Assembly (NCBI RefSeq): GCF_004402535.1
Contig: NZ_SOEY01000028.1
Span: 186,001-250,000 of the forward strand
Source of the DNA: Cryobacterium glaciale
GTDB taxonomy: Bacteria; Actinomycetota; Actinomycetes; Actinomycetales; Microbacteriaceae
DNA length: 64,000 nt
Direction: 5' to 3'
Positions 1 through 7,876 of this stretch are shown here, piece by piece. Position 1 is the first letter of the stretch, and every line of letters begins with the position of its first letter. A program made the position numbers and the translations under genes. Below the pieces are notes generated by a model. It had not been told where the DNA came from. It did no database searches and was given only the letters and a program-made list of their open reading frames with translations.

Positions 1-230
1 ATGCCGTCGATGGTGATGCTGCCGGCATCGGTCGATTCCAATCCAGCCAGGACACGCAACGCGGTGGTCTTACCGCTTCCGCTCGGGCCGAGCAGGGCGA
101 CGCACTCGCCGGCGTGCAGGGTGAGGTTGAAGCCGTCCAGGGCTCGCAGACCGGAGAATTCCTTCACCACGCCGGTGAATTCAACGACAGTTCCCGATCG
201 GGTCTGGAGTAGGGGCGGCTGCGAGATCAT
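1..230 (-). CDS. ABC importer ATPase, N-terminal part (cut by window start)
   Basis: Reading leftward from an ATG at 230-228, the frame stays open to the window edge. It encodes the first ~76 residues of an ABC ATPase: a beta-strand/A-loop region (EFTGVVKEFSGLRALDGFNL) followed by a perfect Walker A, GPSGSGKT. The rest (Q-loop, signature, Walker B) lies outside. The start codon overlaps the stop of the upstream permease in an ATGA arrangement, so it is the last visible gene of a receptor-permease-permease-ATPase operon. It would power import of the ligand bound by the lipoprotein encoded at 1922-3052; by family this is the PotA/FbpC-like group, but the substrate cannot be told from sequence. 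Confidence 0.9.
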   Translation of the reverse strand, partial: MISQPPLLQTRSGTVVEFTGVVKEFSGLRALDGFNLTLHAGECVALLGPSGSGKTTALRVLAGLESTDAGSITIDG

Positions 231-1075
231 GCGGGGCCTTTCACGGTGGTACGACGGCGGAGCGTTTGGGTACGCGGTGCGCCCAACCGTCCGATGACGA
301 GGAGCAGCACAAAAGCGAAGGCGAGGGCCAGCAGTGACAGGATGACGGCCGTATACGGATCGACTTTGCTGACCACCACGAGCGCGGTCTGCAAGTTGAC
401 CCGGTTGAGCAGGGACGCAATCGTGAATTCGCCTAGCACGACGGCTACAGCGATGAAGGCTCCAGCAAGGATGCCCCGGCGCAGGTTGGGCACGAGAATG
501 CGCACCAGCACGCTCCCCCAGCCTGCCCCCAGGGTTCGGGCCGCCTCGGTGAGCGTCGTCACATCGACGCCGTCGATGTTGGACTGAATGGCCCGGTAGG
601 CGAACGGCAGGACGGTGATGCCGTAGGCAAGGGCGAGCGTCCAGACGCCGCTGCCCAGCATTCGGGCCACAACGGTGTAGACCGGCGCGAGCCCCACGAC
701 GAGCACGATGGCCGGAATGGTGATGGGCAGGATGCAGATGAATTCCAGCACCCGGCGCAGGTAGGGAAAACGGATGTGGACCAGCAGCATCGTGGGGACG
801 AGCAACAGCAGCACGATGATGACGGTGCCGATGGCCAGCACCACGGAGTTGCCGAGCGCGACGAGCACCGGCCGGTAGACCCCGGTGAAACCGCTCTGGA
901 ACAGCGCGACCCAGCGGTCGATATTGTAGCCCCCGACCAGCCCCGCGCGCAGGGTGAATTCGATCATGGCTGCGATCGGCAGGGCGAAGATCAGCCCGAT
1001 GAGACTGAGAATAGTGACGCGAACCGTGCGCGACGGCGCGTGCGCGACGCCGTTGGCCGTGAAGCCGCCGGTCAC
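227..1075 (-). CDS. ABC importer permease (PotC/FbpB-like)
   Basis: A 282-residue integral membrane protein starting with GTG at 1075 in a GTGA overlap with the previous permease stop. It has about six hydrophobic segments and the binding-protein-dependent permease EAA-type loop (EAARTLGAGWGSVLVRILVPNLRRGI), the cytoplasmic helix that docks on the ATPase. The protein family is the MetI-like superfamily found in polyamine and iron(III) importers. A longer open frame runs upstream inside the neighbouring gene, but its residues are Arg-rich and out of character, so the GTG is preferred. Confidence 0.88.
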   Translation of the reverse strand: MTGGFTANGVAHAPSRTVRVTILSLIGLIFALPIAAMIEFTLRAGLVGGYNIDRWVALFQSGFTGVYRPVLVALGNSVVLAIGTVIIVLLLLVPTMLLVHIRFPYLRRVLEFICILPITIPAIVLVVGLAPVYTVVARMLGSGVWTLALAYGITVLPFAYRAIQSNIDGVDVTTLTEAARTLGAGWGSVLVRILVPNLRRGILAGAFIAVAVVLGEFTIASLLNRVNLQTALVVVSKVDPYTAVILSLLALAFAFVLLLVIGRLGAPRTQTLRRRTTVKGPA

Positions 1076-1932
1076 TGCTGCCACCGTGCAGCCCGTGATT
1101 GCAACGCTGAATAGCCGACCATGACGACGGCCATCACCACGATCATGCCGAGGGCCAGCGCGCCGGCGAGGTTTTCCCGACCGAGAAGGGTTTCGCTCGT
1201 CAGCGCTGCGCGAATCTGCAGGGGCACGATCTGTGATCCCTGGCTGACCAGCGCGGCTGCCGTGGCGTAGGACGAAAACGCGTTGGCGAAGAGCAAAAGC
1301 AGGCTGCCGAGGAAGGAGGGGGCGAGCACGGGAAAGGCGATGCGCAGCCAGTAGCTTGCGGTGGTGCCACCGAGGGTGGCATTCGCCTCGGCCCACTGCG
1401 GTTTCAACGCTTGCAGGGCAGGCATGAAGGTGATGATCATGAGCGGCACCTGAAAGTAGATGTACGGCAAAATGAGGCCGGTCGTGGAGTACAGCCAGAC
1501 CCCGTTCTCGAAAATGTCCAGGCCGAATGTATCGCGCAGATACACGGTCACCATGCCCTGAATGCCGATGGTCGCAACGAAGGCGAAGGCGAGCATGACC
1601 CCACCGAACTGGGCAAGCACTCCGCTAAGGGAATCAACGGTGCTGCGCAACGCACCGTCCAAGCGGGTACCGAGCAGCGCATAGCAGACCAGAGCGCCCA
1701 CGACAGCGCCGACGACTGCCGTCAGTGCCGACAACCAGAAGGAGTTGAAGAAGGTGGTCAGCACCACCGGGTCGCCGAGCGCGGCGACCGTGGCCAAAGT
1801 GAAGGCGCCGGTAGTGTCGAAGAAGCCCGTTCCGATGGCGATCAGGGTCGGTACGGCCAGGAACAACACCACGTACACCGCGAAGGGCAGCAGCCCGAAG
1901 GCTGCTGCCCGACTACGGATGTTACTGGACAG
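1072..1932 (-). CDS. ABC importer permease (PotB-like), probable CTG start
   Basis: About 286 residues with six or so membrane helices beginning at FGLLPFAVYVVLFLAVPTLI and an EAA-type loop (WAEANATLGGTTASYWLRIAFPVL). It pairs with the next permease to make the membrane channel of the importer. No in-frame ATG, GTG or TTG lies near the natural N-terminus: the frame upstream is Arg-rich read-through of the receptor gene back to a TTG some 50 codons earlier. The best fit is a CTG at 1932-1930, overlapping the last codons of the receptor gene by 11 bases, which implies translational coupling. The gene identity is firm; the start is not. Confidence 0.8.
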   Translation of the reverse strand: MSSNIRSRAAAFGLLPFAVYVVLFLAVPTLIAIGTGFFDTTGAFTLATVAALGDPVVLTTFFNSFWLSALTAVVGAVVGALVCYALLGTRLDGALRSTVDSLSGVLAQFGGVMLAFAFVATIGIQGMVTVYLRDTFGLDIFENGVWLYSTTGLILPYIYFQVPLMIITFMPALQALKPQWAEANATLGGTTASYWLRIAFPVLAPSFLGSLLLLFANAFSSYATAAALVSQGSQIVPLQIRAALTSETLLGRENLAGALALGMIVVMAVVMVGYSALQSRAARWQQ

Positions 1933-3052
1933 CCGCAGCCCACTTCTCGCCGAGAAGCGCGGCGGCCGCCGTGCTCTGATCTTCGGTCGGAACGACGGTG
2001 TCGCTCGGCGCCTGCGGCAGCGCGTCAAACAGCTCGGTGTCGATGGTGCCGGCCGTGGCCATGGCCTCGGCTCGCGCCGGACGGGCTCCGCCGGCAAGCC
2101 ACAGGTTTTGTGCCTCATCGCCGTACAGGAATTCCTGCCAGAGCCGCGCGGCCGCCGGGTGCGGAGCATCCTTGCTGATGGCCTGGTTGTAGTAGCCCGC
2201 GTAGCCGGTGCCGTCGAAGACGACGACTTTCCAGTTGCGCTGACCCTCAAGCTGAGCGCCGTAACCGACGTTCAGGTAGTCCCAGTCGAAGACCACCGGA
2301 GTCTCGCCGGAGGCGACCGTAGCCGTCGTCGGGTTGACCTTCAGGAAGTTGCCGGCCGCATTGAGTTCGGAGAAGAAGTCGATGCCGGGCTGAAAATCAT
2401 CGGCGGTGCCGTCGCTCTGCACGGTAGCCAGACCGACTGCCGCAAACGCCGCACCGGCCTGGGTCGGGTCACCGTTGATGGCGACCTTGCCCTTGTAGTC
2501 AGCTCCGAGAAGGTCGGAGAGTTCTTTCGGCTCCGGCACAGCATCGGGGTCGTAACCCACCGACAGGTATCCGCCGTAGTCGCCGACGTACAGTCCGGAC
2601 TCTTCCTTGAGCGCGTCCGGAATGTCCGACCAGGTCGCCACCTGGTAGGGAGCAAACCGGTCAGTGCTGGCGAGGGCAACAGCCAGGCCGAGGTCGAAGA
2701 CATCCGGTGCCGTGTCCTGACCCTTGAGATTGTCAGCGGCCTGGATTTCCTCGGCACTTGATCCGTCGGGAGATGCCTCGGTGATCGTGATCTCGGGGTA
2801 CTTTTCGGCGAACAGATCGAGGATGGCGCCGTAATTTGCCCAGTCGCGTGGCAGCGCGATCACGTTGAGGGCGCCTTCCGCCATGGCGGCTTCTTCAAGT
2901 CCGGCCAGGTCGCCGAAGGCGCTCAGGCTCGTGGCGGTCGCGGCGTCAACGTCCGACGCGGGGGCTTCGGCCGAGGTGGAGCAAGCCGTGAGGGTGAGCG
3001 CCAAGGCCGCTGCTGCTGCCAAAGACACCGTCAGGGTGCGTTTAATAGACAT
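1922..3052 (-). CDS. ABC importer substrate-binding lipoprotein
   Basis: 376 residues. It begins MSIKRTLTVSLAAAAALAL and has a lipobox ending LTLTAC-S, so it should be lipid-anchored outside the membrane. The mature part (DVFDLGLAVAL, GYLSVGYDPDAVPE, NQAISKDAPHPAAARLWQEF) matches the extracellular solute-binding family of polyamine, iron(III) and phosphonate importers (SBP_bac_6/8 type). A strong ribosome site GGAGG sits just upstream of the ATG; a longer open frame upstream lacks a signal peptide. It is the first gene of the operon and overlaps the permease downstream. Ligand unknown. Confidence 0.88.
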   Translation of the reverse strand: MSIKRTLTVSLAAAAALALTLTACSTSAEAPASDVDAATATSLSAFGDLAGLEEAAMAEGALNVIALPRDWANYGAILDLFAEKYPEITITEASPDGSSAEEIQAADNLKGQDTAPDVFDLGLAVALASTDRFAPYQVATWSDIPDALKEESGLYVGDYGGYLSVGYDPDAVPEPKELSDLLGADYKGKVAINGDPTQAGAAFAAVGLATVQSDGTADDFQPGIDFFSELNAAGNFLKVNPTTATVASGETPVVFDWDYLNVGYGAQLEGQRNWKVVVFDGTGYAGYYNQAISKDAPHPAAARLWQEFLYGDEAQNLWLAGGARPARAEAMATAGTIDTELFDALPQAPSDTVVPTEDQSTAAAALLGEKWAAAVQ

Positions 3053-3222
3053 GTTTCCTCCATCGTGACCGGGCCCGGAAAGTCTGATTACTGTGGCAGC
3101 CGTTCCGGATGAACAGGATGTGGGCGGTGCTTGCCGGTCGCCCGACAGTACAAAAGCGACATGGACGCCAGACCCTGCCGGTCTGAACGTCACGTGAACG
3201 CGGCGCAGCTAGAGTGTGTCGA
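3053..3222. promoter_or_regulatory. divergent intergenic region
   Basis: A 170-base gap separates the leftward importer operon from the rightward glycosylase-like gene and must hold both promoters. The only clear element is the GGAGG ribosome site of the receptor gene. I see no convincing paired -35/-10 boxes or operator. Confidence 0.4.
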
Positions 3223-4428
3223 ATGGTCGACACGGTCTCTGCAGCATTGGCGCGGCGAATTGCGCTGGCCGCGCAGGGTTTCGGCGCGCGCCCTACCACT
3301 CCCGTTGGCATCCGCCAGCTGACCGCCCTCGTGAACCGGCTCGAACTCTTGCAGATCGACTCGGTCAATGTCTTCGAACGCAGCCACTACATGCCGGCCT
3401 TCAGCCGGCTCGGCCCCTACGACAAGGCCCAGCTCGACCGGCTTACGACCGGGCGGGAGGCCCGCTTCACCGAATACTGGGCGCACGAGGCATCCTTTCT
3501 GCCGGTCGACGTGTGGCCACTGTTCCGCTGGCGCATGCAGGAGAATCGGGATCGTTCTGCACGGACCGTTGGCAGCTGGTCGAGTGCCAACCAGCCGATG
3601 CTTGACTGGCTCCTCGCCGAATTGGCCGCCAACGGGCCGATGCGGGCGAGCGAGATCGAGCACGACGCGAACAAACGCAGCGGGCCGTGGTGGGGCTGGT
3701 CCGACGTGAAGACCGCGCTCGAAATCCTGTTCCGCTGGGGCGATGTGGTGAGCGCTGGGCGCCGTCGCTTCGAACGGGTGTATGCCCTGCCCGAGCAGGT
3801 GTTTTCCCCCGAGTTGCTCGGGCAAACAATTTCGACAGCGGATGCCCACCGCGAGCTGGTGCGCCGCTCCGCCCGCGCACACGGTATCGGAACAGTGAAG
3901 GATTTCGCGGACTACTTTCGGCTGAAGTCGGCGCCGACCCTGGTAGCTATTCGCGAGCTGGCCGAGGCCGGCGAACTCCGTCCGGTGGCGGTACCGGGCT
4001 GGGGGCCGGGTGGCGGGGCGGGCGCGGCCTGGCTGCATCGGGACGCCCGGCAACCCCGGGCGATGGACGCGCAGGCGGTGCTGTCGCCGTTCGACCCGGT
4101 GGTCTGGGAGCGCGCCCGCGCGCTGCGCCTGTTCGACTTTCACTATCGCATCGAGATCTACACGCCGGAACCGAAACGGGTGTTCGGGTACTACTCGCTG
4201 CCGATCCTGCTCGGCGACAGGGTCGTCGGCCGGGTCGACCTGAAGAACGACCGCCAGGCGGGTGTGCTGCGGGTGCAGGCGGCCTGGGCCGAACCGGCTG
4301 CTCCAGCGGATGCGGCTGGTCGGCTCGCGCAGGTGCTGCGGGAGGCTGCTGTGTGGCAGGGGCTCGATGAAATCGTTGTGATTCCCCGGGGCAACCTGGC
4401 TGACGGCTTGGCCGCCGAGCTCCGGTAG
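3223..4428 (+). CDS. YcaQ/AlkZ-family winged-helix DNA glycosylase
   Basis: 401 residues of the HTH_42 family, which includes E. coli YcaQ and Streptomyces AlkZ, enzymes that unhook DNA interstrand crosslinks by cutting glycosidic bonds of alkylated bases. The catalytic Q-phi-D motif is present (LLQIDSVNV, Gln44-Ile-Asp46) and is followed by the family segment RSHYMPAFSRLGPYD; tandem winged-helix domains and a C-terminal barrel (VVGRVDLKNDRQAGVL, AAWAEP) follow. ATG at 3223 is used; a GTG three codons earlier (3214) is also possible. It stands alone, divergent from the importer operon. Whether it is the general YcaQ type or an antibiotic self-resistance type cannot be decided; no biosynthetic cluster is nearby, which favours YcaQ. 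Confidence 0.82.
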   Translation: MVDTVSAALARRIALAAQGFGARPTTPVGIRQLTALVNRLELLQIDSVNVFERSHYMPAFSRLGPYDKAQLDRLTTGREARFTEYWAHEASFLPVDVWPLFRWRMQENRDRSARTVGSWSSANQPMLDWLLAELAANGPMRASEIEHDANKRSGPWWGWSDVKTALEILFRWGDVVSAGRRRFERVYALPEQVFSPELLGQTISTADAHRELVRRSARAHGIGTVKDFADYFRLKSAPTLVAIRELAEAGELRPVAVPGWGPGGGAGAAWLHRDARQPRAMDAQAVLSPFDPVVWERARALRLFDFHYRIEIYTPEPKRVFGYYSLPILLGDRVVGRVDLKNDRQAGVLRVQAAWAEPAAPADAAGRLAQVLREAAVWQGLDEIVVIPRGNLADGLAAELR

Positions 4429-4471
4429 GCGGGCCGTCGCGGCCGAGGGTCACCGGCTCCTCGCTCAGACA

Positions 4472-4526
4472 TTGAGGGCTTGTGGGACCACCGCGAAAAG
4501 CGTGCGGCGGCCCCAAAGGCCCTCAA
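4472..4526. terminator. long hairpin between convergent genes
   Basis: TTGAGGGC at 4472 pairs with GCCCTCAA ending at 4526, continued by TGTGGG/CCCCAAA-type pairing and an inner CCGC/GCGG stem with GCGAAAAGCG. The element lies between the convergent glycosylase and htpX genes, so it probably terminates both transcripts, though there is no U-tract. It belongs to a structural set of hairpins discussed in the findings. Confidence 0.6.
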
Positions 4527-4581
4527 GACTCGCAACCTGCGCGGATAACCCTCGTCCGCGACTCGTGCTACGGCAGTCAGG

Positions 4582-5466
4582 TTAGAACTTGCTGCCCATC
4601 GCGGTGAGCCGCTCGATGCGGTCTTCCAGGGGCGGATGCGTGGCGAACAGCTTCGCCATGGCACCCTTCTTCAGCGGGTCGGCGATCCACAGGTGCGCCA
4701 TCGAGGTGTTCTGCTTCTTCATCGGACGGCCATACTCGCCGAGTTTGGCCAGCGCCGAAGCGAGGGCGTCGGGGTGCCGCGTGGTCAACGCACCCGTCGC
4801 ATCCGCCAGGTATTCCCGCTGCCGGGAGACCGCGAGCTGCACGACCGTCGCGATCAGCGGAGCCACGATCATGGCGACGAGTCCGAACACCATCACGACC
4901 GGGTTGCCGTTGCTGTTGTTGCTGCGGCCGAAGAAAGCCATGCGCAGAAAGATGTCGGACACGAATCCGATCGCGACGACCAGGCCGAACACGATCATCG
5001 ACAGTCGAATATCGTAGTTGCGCACGTGGCCCATCTCGTGGGCCATCACGCCCTCGAGTTCGGCGTCATCCATGATGTCGAGCAGGCCGGTGGTGGCGGC
5101 GACGATCGCGTGCTTGGGGTCGCGGCCGGTGGCGAAAGCGTTCGGCGCCGGATCGTTGATGATGTAGACCTCTGGCATGGGCGTGCCGGTCGTGATCGAC
5201 AGGTTCTCGACCGTGCGCCACAGCCGGGGGTGATCAGACTGGCTGTTGACCCGAATGCCGCCGCTCATCGAGATGGCCTGGCGGCCCGCCGCGAAGTACT
5301 GGATCAACGCGTACGCGGAGGCGATCACGAGAGTCAGGATGAGGGCGGTGTACCCGTTCATGCCATAAGCCACACCCGCAAGCCAGCCGAGGCCGGTGAT
5401 CAGGGCGAGAAAGAAAATAATGATGAAGACGGTGTTGCGTTTATTCTTGGCGATCGCGCTATACAT
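4582..5466 (-). CDS. htpX: HtpX membrane metalloprotease (M48)
   Basis: 294 residues. Two N-terminal membrane helices (about residues 13-34 and 38-58) precede the M48 domain with zinc motif HEMGH at 143-147; the third zinc ligand is expected in SRQREYLADATGA, and two further hydrophobic segments lie between them. HtpX clips damaged membrane proteins with its active site facing the cytoplasm. The gene begins 11 bases after the lemA stop, a common lemA-htpX pairing that suggests one transcript. All family landmarks are intact. Confidence 0.95.
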   Translation of the reverse strand: MYSAIAKNKRNTVFIIIFFLALITGLGWLAGVAYGMNGYTALILTLVIASAYALIQYFAAGRQAISMSGGIRVNSQSDHPRLWRTVENLSITTGTPMPEVYIINDPAPNAFATGRDPKHAIVAATTGLLDIMDDAELEGVMAHEMGHVRNYDIRLSMIVFGLVVAIGFVSDIFLRMAFFGRSNNSNGNPVVMVFGLVAMIVAPLIATVVQLAVSRQREYLADATGALTTRHPDALASALAKLGEYGRPMKKQNTSMAHLWIADPLKKGAMAKLFATHPPLEDRIERLTAMGSKF

Positions 5467-5477
5467 CTAGGGCTCCG

Positions 5478-6044
5478 TTAGAACTGCACGCGGGGCGGCT
5501 CCGCGATCGCTGCGGAGTCGGCCACCTCGAAGAATTCGCGTTCGGTGAAGCCGAGGTTGACGGCGAACAGGTGGTTTGGGAACACCTTGATCTTGGTGTT
5601 CATCTCACGCACGCCACCGTTGTAGAACCGGCGTGCGGCCTGGATCTTGTCTTCGGTGTCGACGATCGCGCCCTGCAGCTGCAGGTAGTTCTGGCTGGCC
5701 TGCAGTTGCGGGTACGCCTCGGCCACGGCGAAAATGCTCTTCAGCGCGGTCTGCATGTGGTTCTCAGCAGCGGATGCGTCGGCCGGGCCTTGTGCAGACA
5801 GCGTCTCGGCCCGCGCCTTGGTCACGTTTTCAAAAACGCTCTTCTCGTGTGCTGCGTAGCCCTTGACCGTTTCGATCAGGTTGGGCAGCAGATCTGCACG
5901 ACGCTTGAGCATCACCGTGATGTCGCTCCACGCTTCGTCGACGCGCACGTTGAGCGTCACGAGGGAGTTGTACGTCGACCACAGGTAGATACCCACGATG
6001 GCGACGAGTGCGACGACGATCAAAACCGGGATGAGCCATTCCAT
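5478..6044 (-). CDS. lemA: LemA family membrane protein
   Basis: 188 residues: one N-terminal transmembrane helix (LIPVLIVVALVAIVGIYLW) followed by the alpha-helical LemA domain (YNSLVTLNVRVDEAWSDI, KRRADLLPNLIETVKGYA, NHLFAVNLGF), which ends outside the membrane. The precise function of LemA proteins is unknown; they are often encoded with M48 proteases, as here with htpX. ATG at 6044 is chosen because GGAG lies about nine bases upstream and the helix follows directly; a longer frame upstream adds residues without family similarity. Confidence 0.92.
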   Translation of the reverse strand: MEWLIPVLIVVALVAIVGIYLWSTYNSLVTLNVRVDEAWSDITVMLKRRADLLPNLIETVKGYAAHEKSVFENVTKARAETLSAQGPADASAAENHMQTALKSIFAVAEAYPQLQASQNYLQLQGAIVDTEDKIQAARRFYNGGVREMNTKIKVFPNHLFAVNLGFTEREFFEVADSAAIAEPPRVQF

Positions 6045-6262
6045 GGCAGCGTCTCCTTGCAAATTGGCACGATGTGTAGGTTGGCACGGAGACATGAACT
6101 GGCCAAAGCGACCCCCCGTGCGTACCTGCCTATACTAACCGCGACCCCGGAGGCTCCCACCCGCTTCCCATGACACTCCAAGCAAGCTCTGGGCGCGCAG
6201 GGAAGCAGGCAACCGCCCATTGTGGGCTTGACAGGGAGAGCGCAGCGGCGGAGAGTTCGCAC

Positions 6263-7030
6263 ATGGTGAACACATCCGCCCCCGCGGTCGACGTGACCGA
6301 TCTGCACGTGCGCCGGGGGAAGCATCCGGTGTTGCACGGGCTGTCGGTCAGTGTTCCCAGCGGAGTCGTGGTGGGGCTGCTCGGCCCGAGCGGATGCGGC
6401 AAGACCACACTGCTGAGAACAATTGTCGGCGTGCAGGTGGTGCAGTCCGGCACGGTGACGGTGCTCGGCCAAGATGCCGGGTCGGCGTCGCTCCGGCACC
6501 GGGTGGGCTATGTGACGCAGGACGCGAGCGTGTACGACGACCTCACCGTGCGGCAGAACCTGCAGTATTTTCGGGCCGTTCTGGGTGCCCCGCGCGGGGA
6601 CGTCGACCGGGTTCTGGCCCTCACCGACCTCACGAGCCAGGCGGGGCAGCTCGTCGGATCGCTCAGTGGCGGGCAGCGCAGTCGGGTGTCGCTGGCCGGC
6701 GCCCTGCTCGGCTCTCCCGACCTGCTTGTGCTCGACGAACCGACCGTCGGCCTCGACCCGCTGCTGCGGGTCGAGCTGTGGACACTGTTCCATCACCTCG
6801 CCGCCTCGGGAACGAGTCTGCTGGTCTCCAGCCATGTGATGGACGAAGCCAGCCGATGCGACCGGCTCCTGCTCATGCGCGACGGCGAGATACTGGCCGA
6901 TGACACCCCGGCGGGGTTGCTCGCCGCGACCGGCACCGAGGATACCGAGGGGGCGTTTCTGGCGCTGATCCAGCGGCATCCGCTCGCTGACGATTCACGA
7001 AGCGGCACGACCGGCGGCAACGACTCATGA
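6263..7030 (+). CDS. ABC exporter ATPase
   Basis: 255 residues with Walker A GPSGCGKTT, Q-loop YVTQD, signature LSGGQRSR, Walker B LLVLDEPTVGLDP and the switch histidine in SSHVMDEA. This is the single-ATPase subunit of an ABC-2 type exporter of the drug/lipid/polysaccharide class. The ATG at 6263 begins a short leader directly before the nucleotide-binding fold; an open frame from 6170 is dissimilar. The stop overlaps the next gene in ATGA, so ATPase and permease are translationally coupled. Substrate unknown. Confidence 0.9.
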   Translation: MVNTSAPAVDVTDLHVRRGKHPVLHGLSVSVPSGVVVGLLGPSGCGKTTLLRTIVGVQVVQSGTVTVLGQDAGSASLRHRVGYVTQDASVYDDLTVRQNLQYFRAVLGAPRGDVDRVLALTDLTSQAGQLVGSLSGGQRSRVSLAGALLGSPDLLVLDEPTVGLDPLLRVELWTLFHHLAASGTSLLVSSHVMDEASRCDRLLLMRDGEILADDTPAGLLAATGTEDTEGAFLALIQRHPLADDSRSGTTGGNDS

Positions 7031-7761
7031 ACCCACGGCGTACGCTCGCGACCGCCGGCCGGGTGCTCAGCCAGGTGCGGCACGACCCGCGCACGATCGT
7101 GCTGCTGCTCGTAGTTCCGAGCCTGCTGATCGGGCTGCTGGCCTGGATTTTCTCTGACACGCCCGTGTTCGCCACGATCGGGCCGGGCATGATCGCGCTG
7201 TTCCCGTTCATCGTGATGTTTCTCGTGACGAGCATCACCACCCTGCGGGAACGCCGCACCGGCACGCTCGAGCGGCTGCTGTCGATGCCGCTCGGCAAGG
7301 GCGACCTCATTCTGGGCTACACGCTCGCGTTCGGGCTGCTCGCGGTGGCGCAATCGGCCGTCGCCGTGGGGTTCGCGGTGTGGGTGTGCGGGCTTGAGAT
7401 CAGTGGATCGATCTGGCTGTTGCTTGCGGTCGCGGTCGCCGATGCGGTGCTCGGCACGACTCTCGGCCTGCTCGCGAGCGCGTTCGCCCGCACCGAGTTC
7501 CAGGTGGTGCAGTTCATGCCGGCGCTGGTGTTTCCGCAGATTCTGCTCGGCGGTATCTTTCTGCCGCGCGAACAACTGCCCGATGTGCTCCGCTCTGCCA
7601 GCGACTGGCTGCCGCTGTCCCACGCGATCGACGCGCTGCAGGCGGTCGCGACCGACTCGCAGGATGCCGCCTATGTCGGCGGGGAGCTGCTCATCATCGG
7701 CGCGTGGATCGTGGGAGCGGTCGTGCTGGGGTCGGTGACGCTGCGGCGGCGCACGCCTTAG
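7027..7761 (+). CDS. ABC-2 exporter permease
   Basis: 244 residues with six predicted membrane helices and the ABC-2 family landmarks: an amphipathic N-terminus, the conserved RERRTGTLERLLSMPL segment that contacts the ATPase, and the LGGIFLPREQLPDVLRSASDWLPLSHAIDAL loop. It forms the membrane half of the exporter with the ATPase encoded immediately upstream. ATGA overlap fixes the start. Confidence 0.9.
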   Translation: MNPRRTLATAGRVLSQVRHDPRTIVLLLVVPSLLIGLLAWIFSDTPVFATIGPGMIALFPFIVMFLVTSITTLRERRTGTLERLLSMPLGKGDLILGYTLAFGLLAVAQSAVAVGFAVWVCGLEISGSIWLLLAVAVADAVLGTTLGLLASAFARTEFQVVQFMPALVFPQILLGGIFLPREQLPDVLRSASDWLPLSHAIDALQAVATDSQDAAYVGGELLIIGAWIVGAVVLGSVTLRRRTP

Positions 7762-7787
7762 CTTTCTGGCTTCGGATTTGTACGTTA

Positions 7788-7856
7788 TGCCGGTAAATGT
7801 GCGACACGCCGGTAAAATCCTGCTGAGATCACGGCGTGTCGCGAAATTTACCGGCA
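7788..7856. terminator. long near-perfect hairpin between convergent genes
   Basis: Left arm 7788-7811 (TGCCGGTAAATG then TGCGACACGCCG) pairs with right arm 7832-7856 apart from a short mismatch in the middle, around a 20-base loop. It sits between the convergent exporter permease and GH1-like genes, so it may stop both transcripts. The right arm contains TCGCGAAATTTACC; there is no terminal U-run. Part of the hairpin set described in the findings. Confidence 0.65.
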
Positions 7857-7876
7857 TTAGGTACCCAGGGCTCGAG

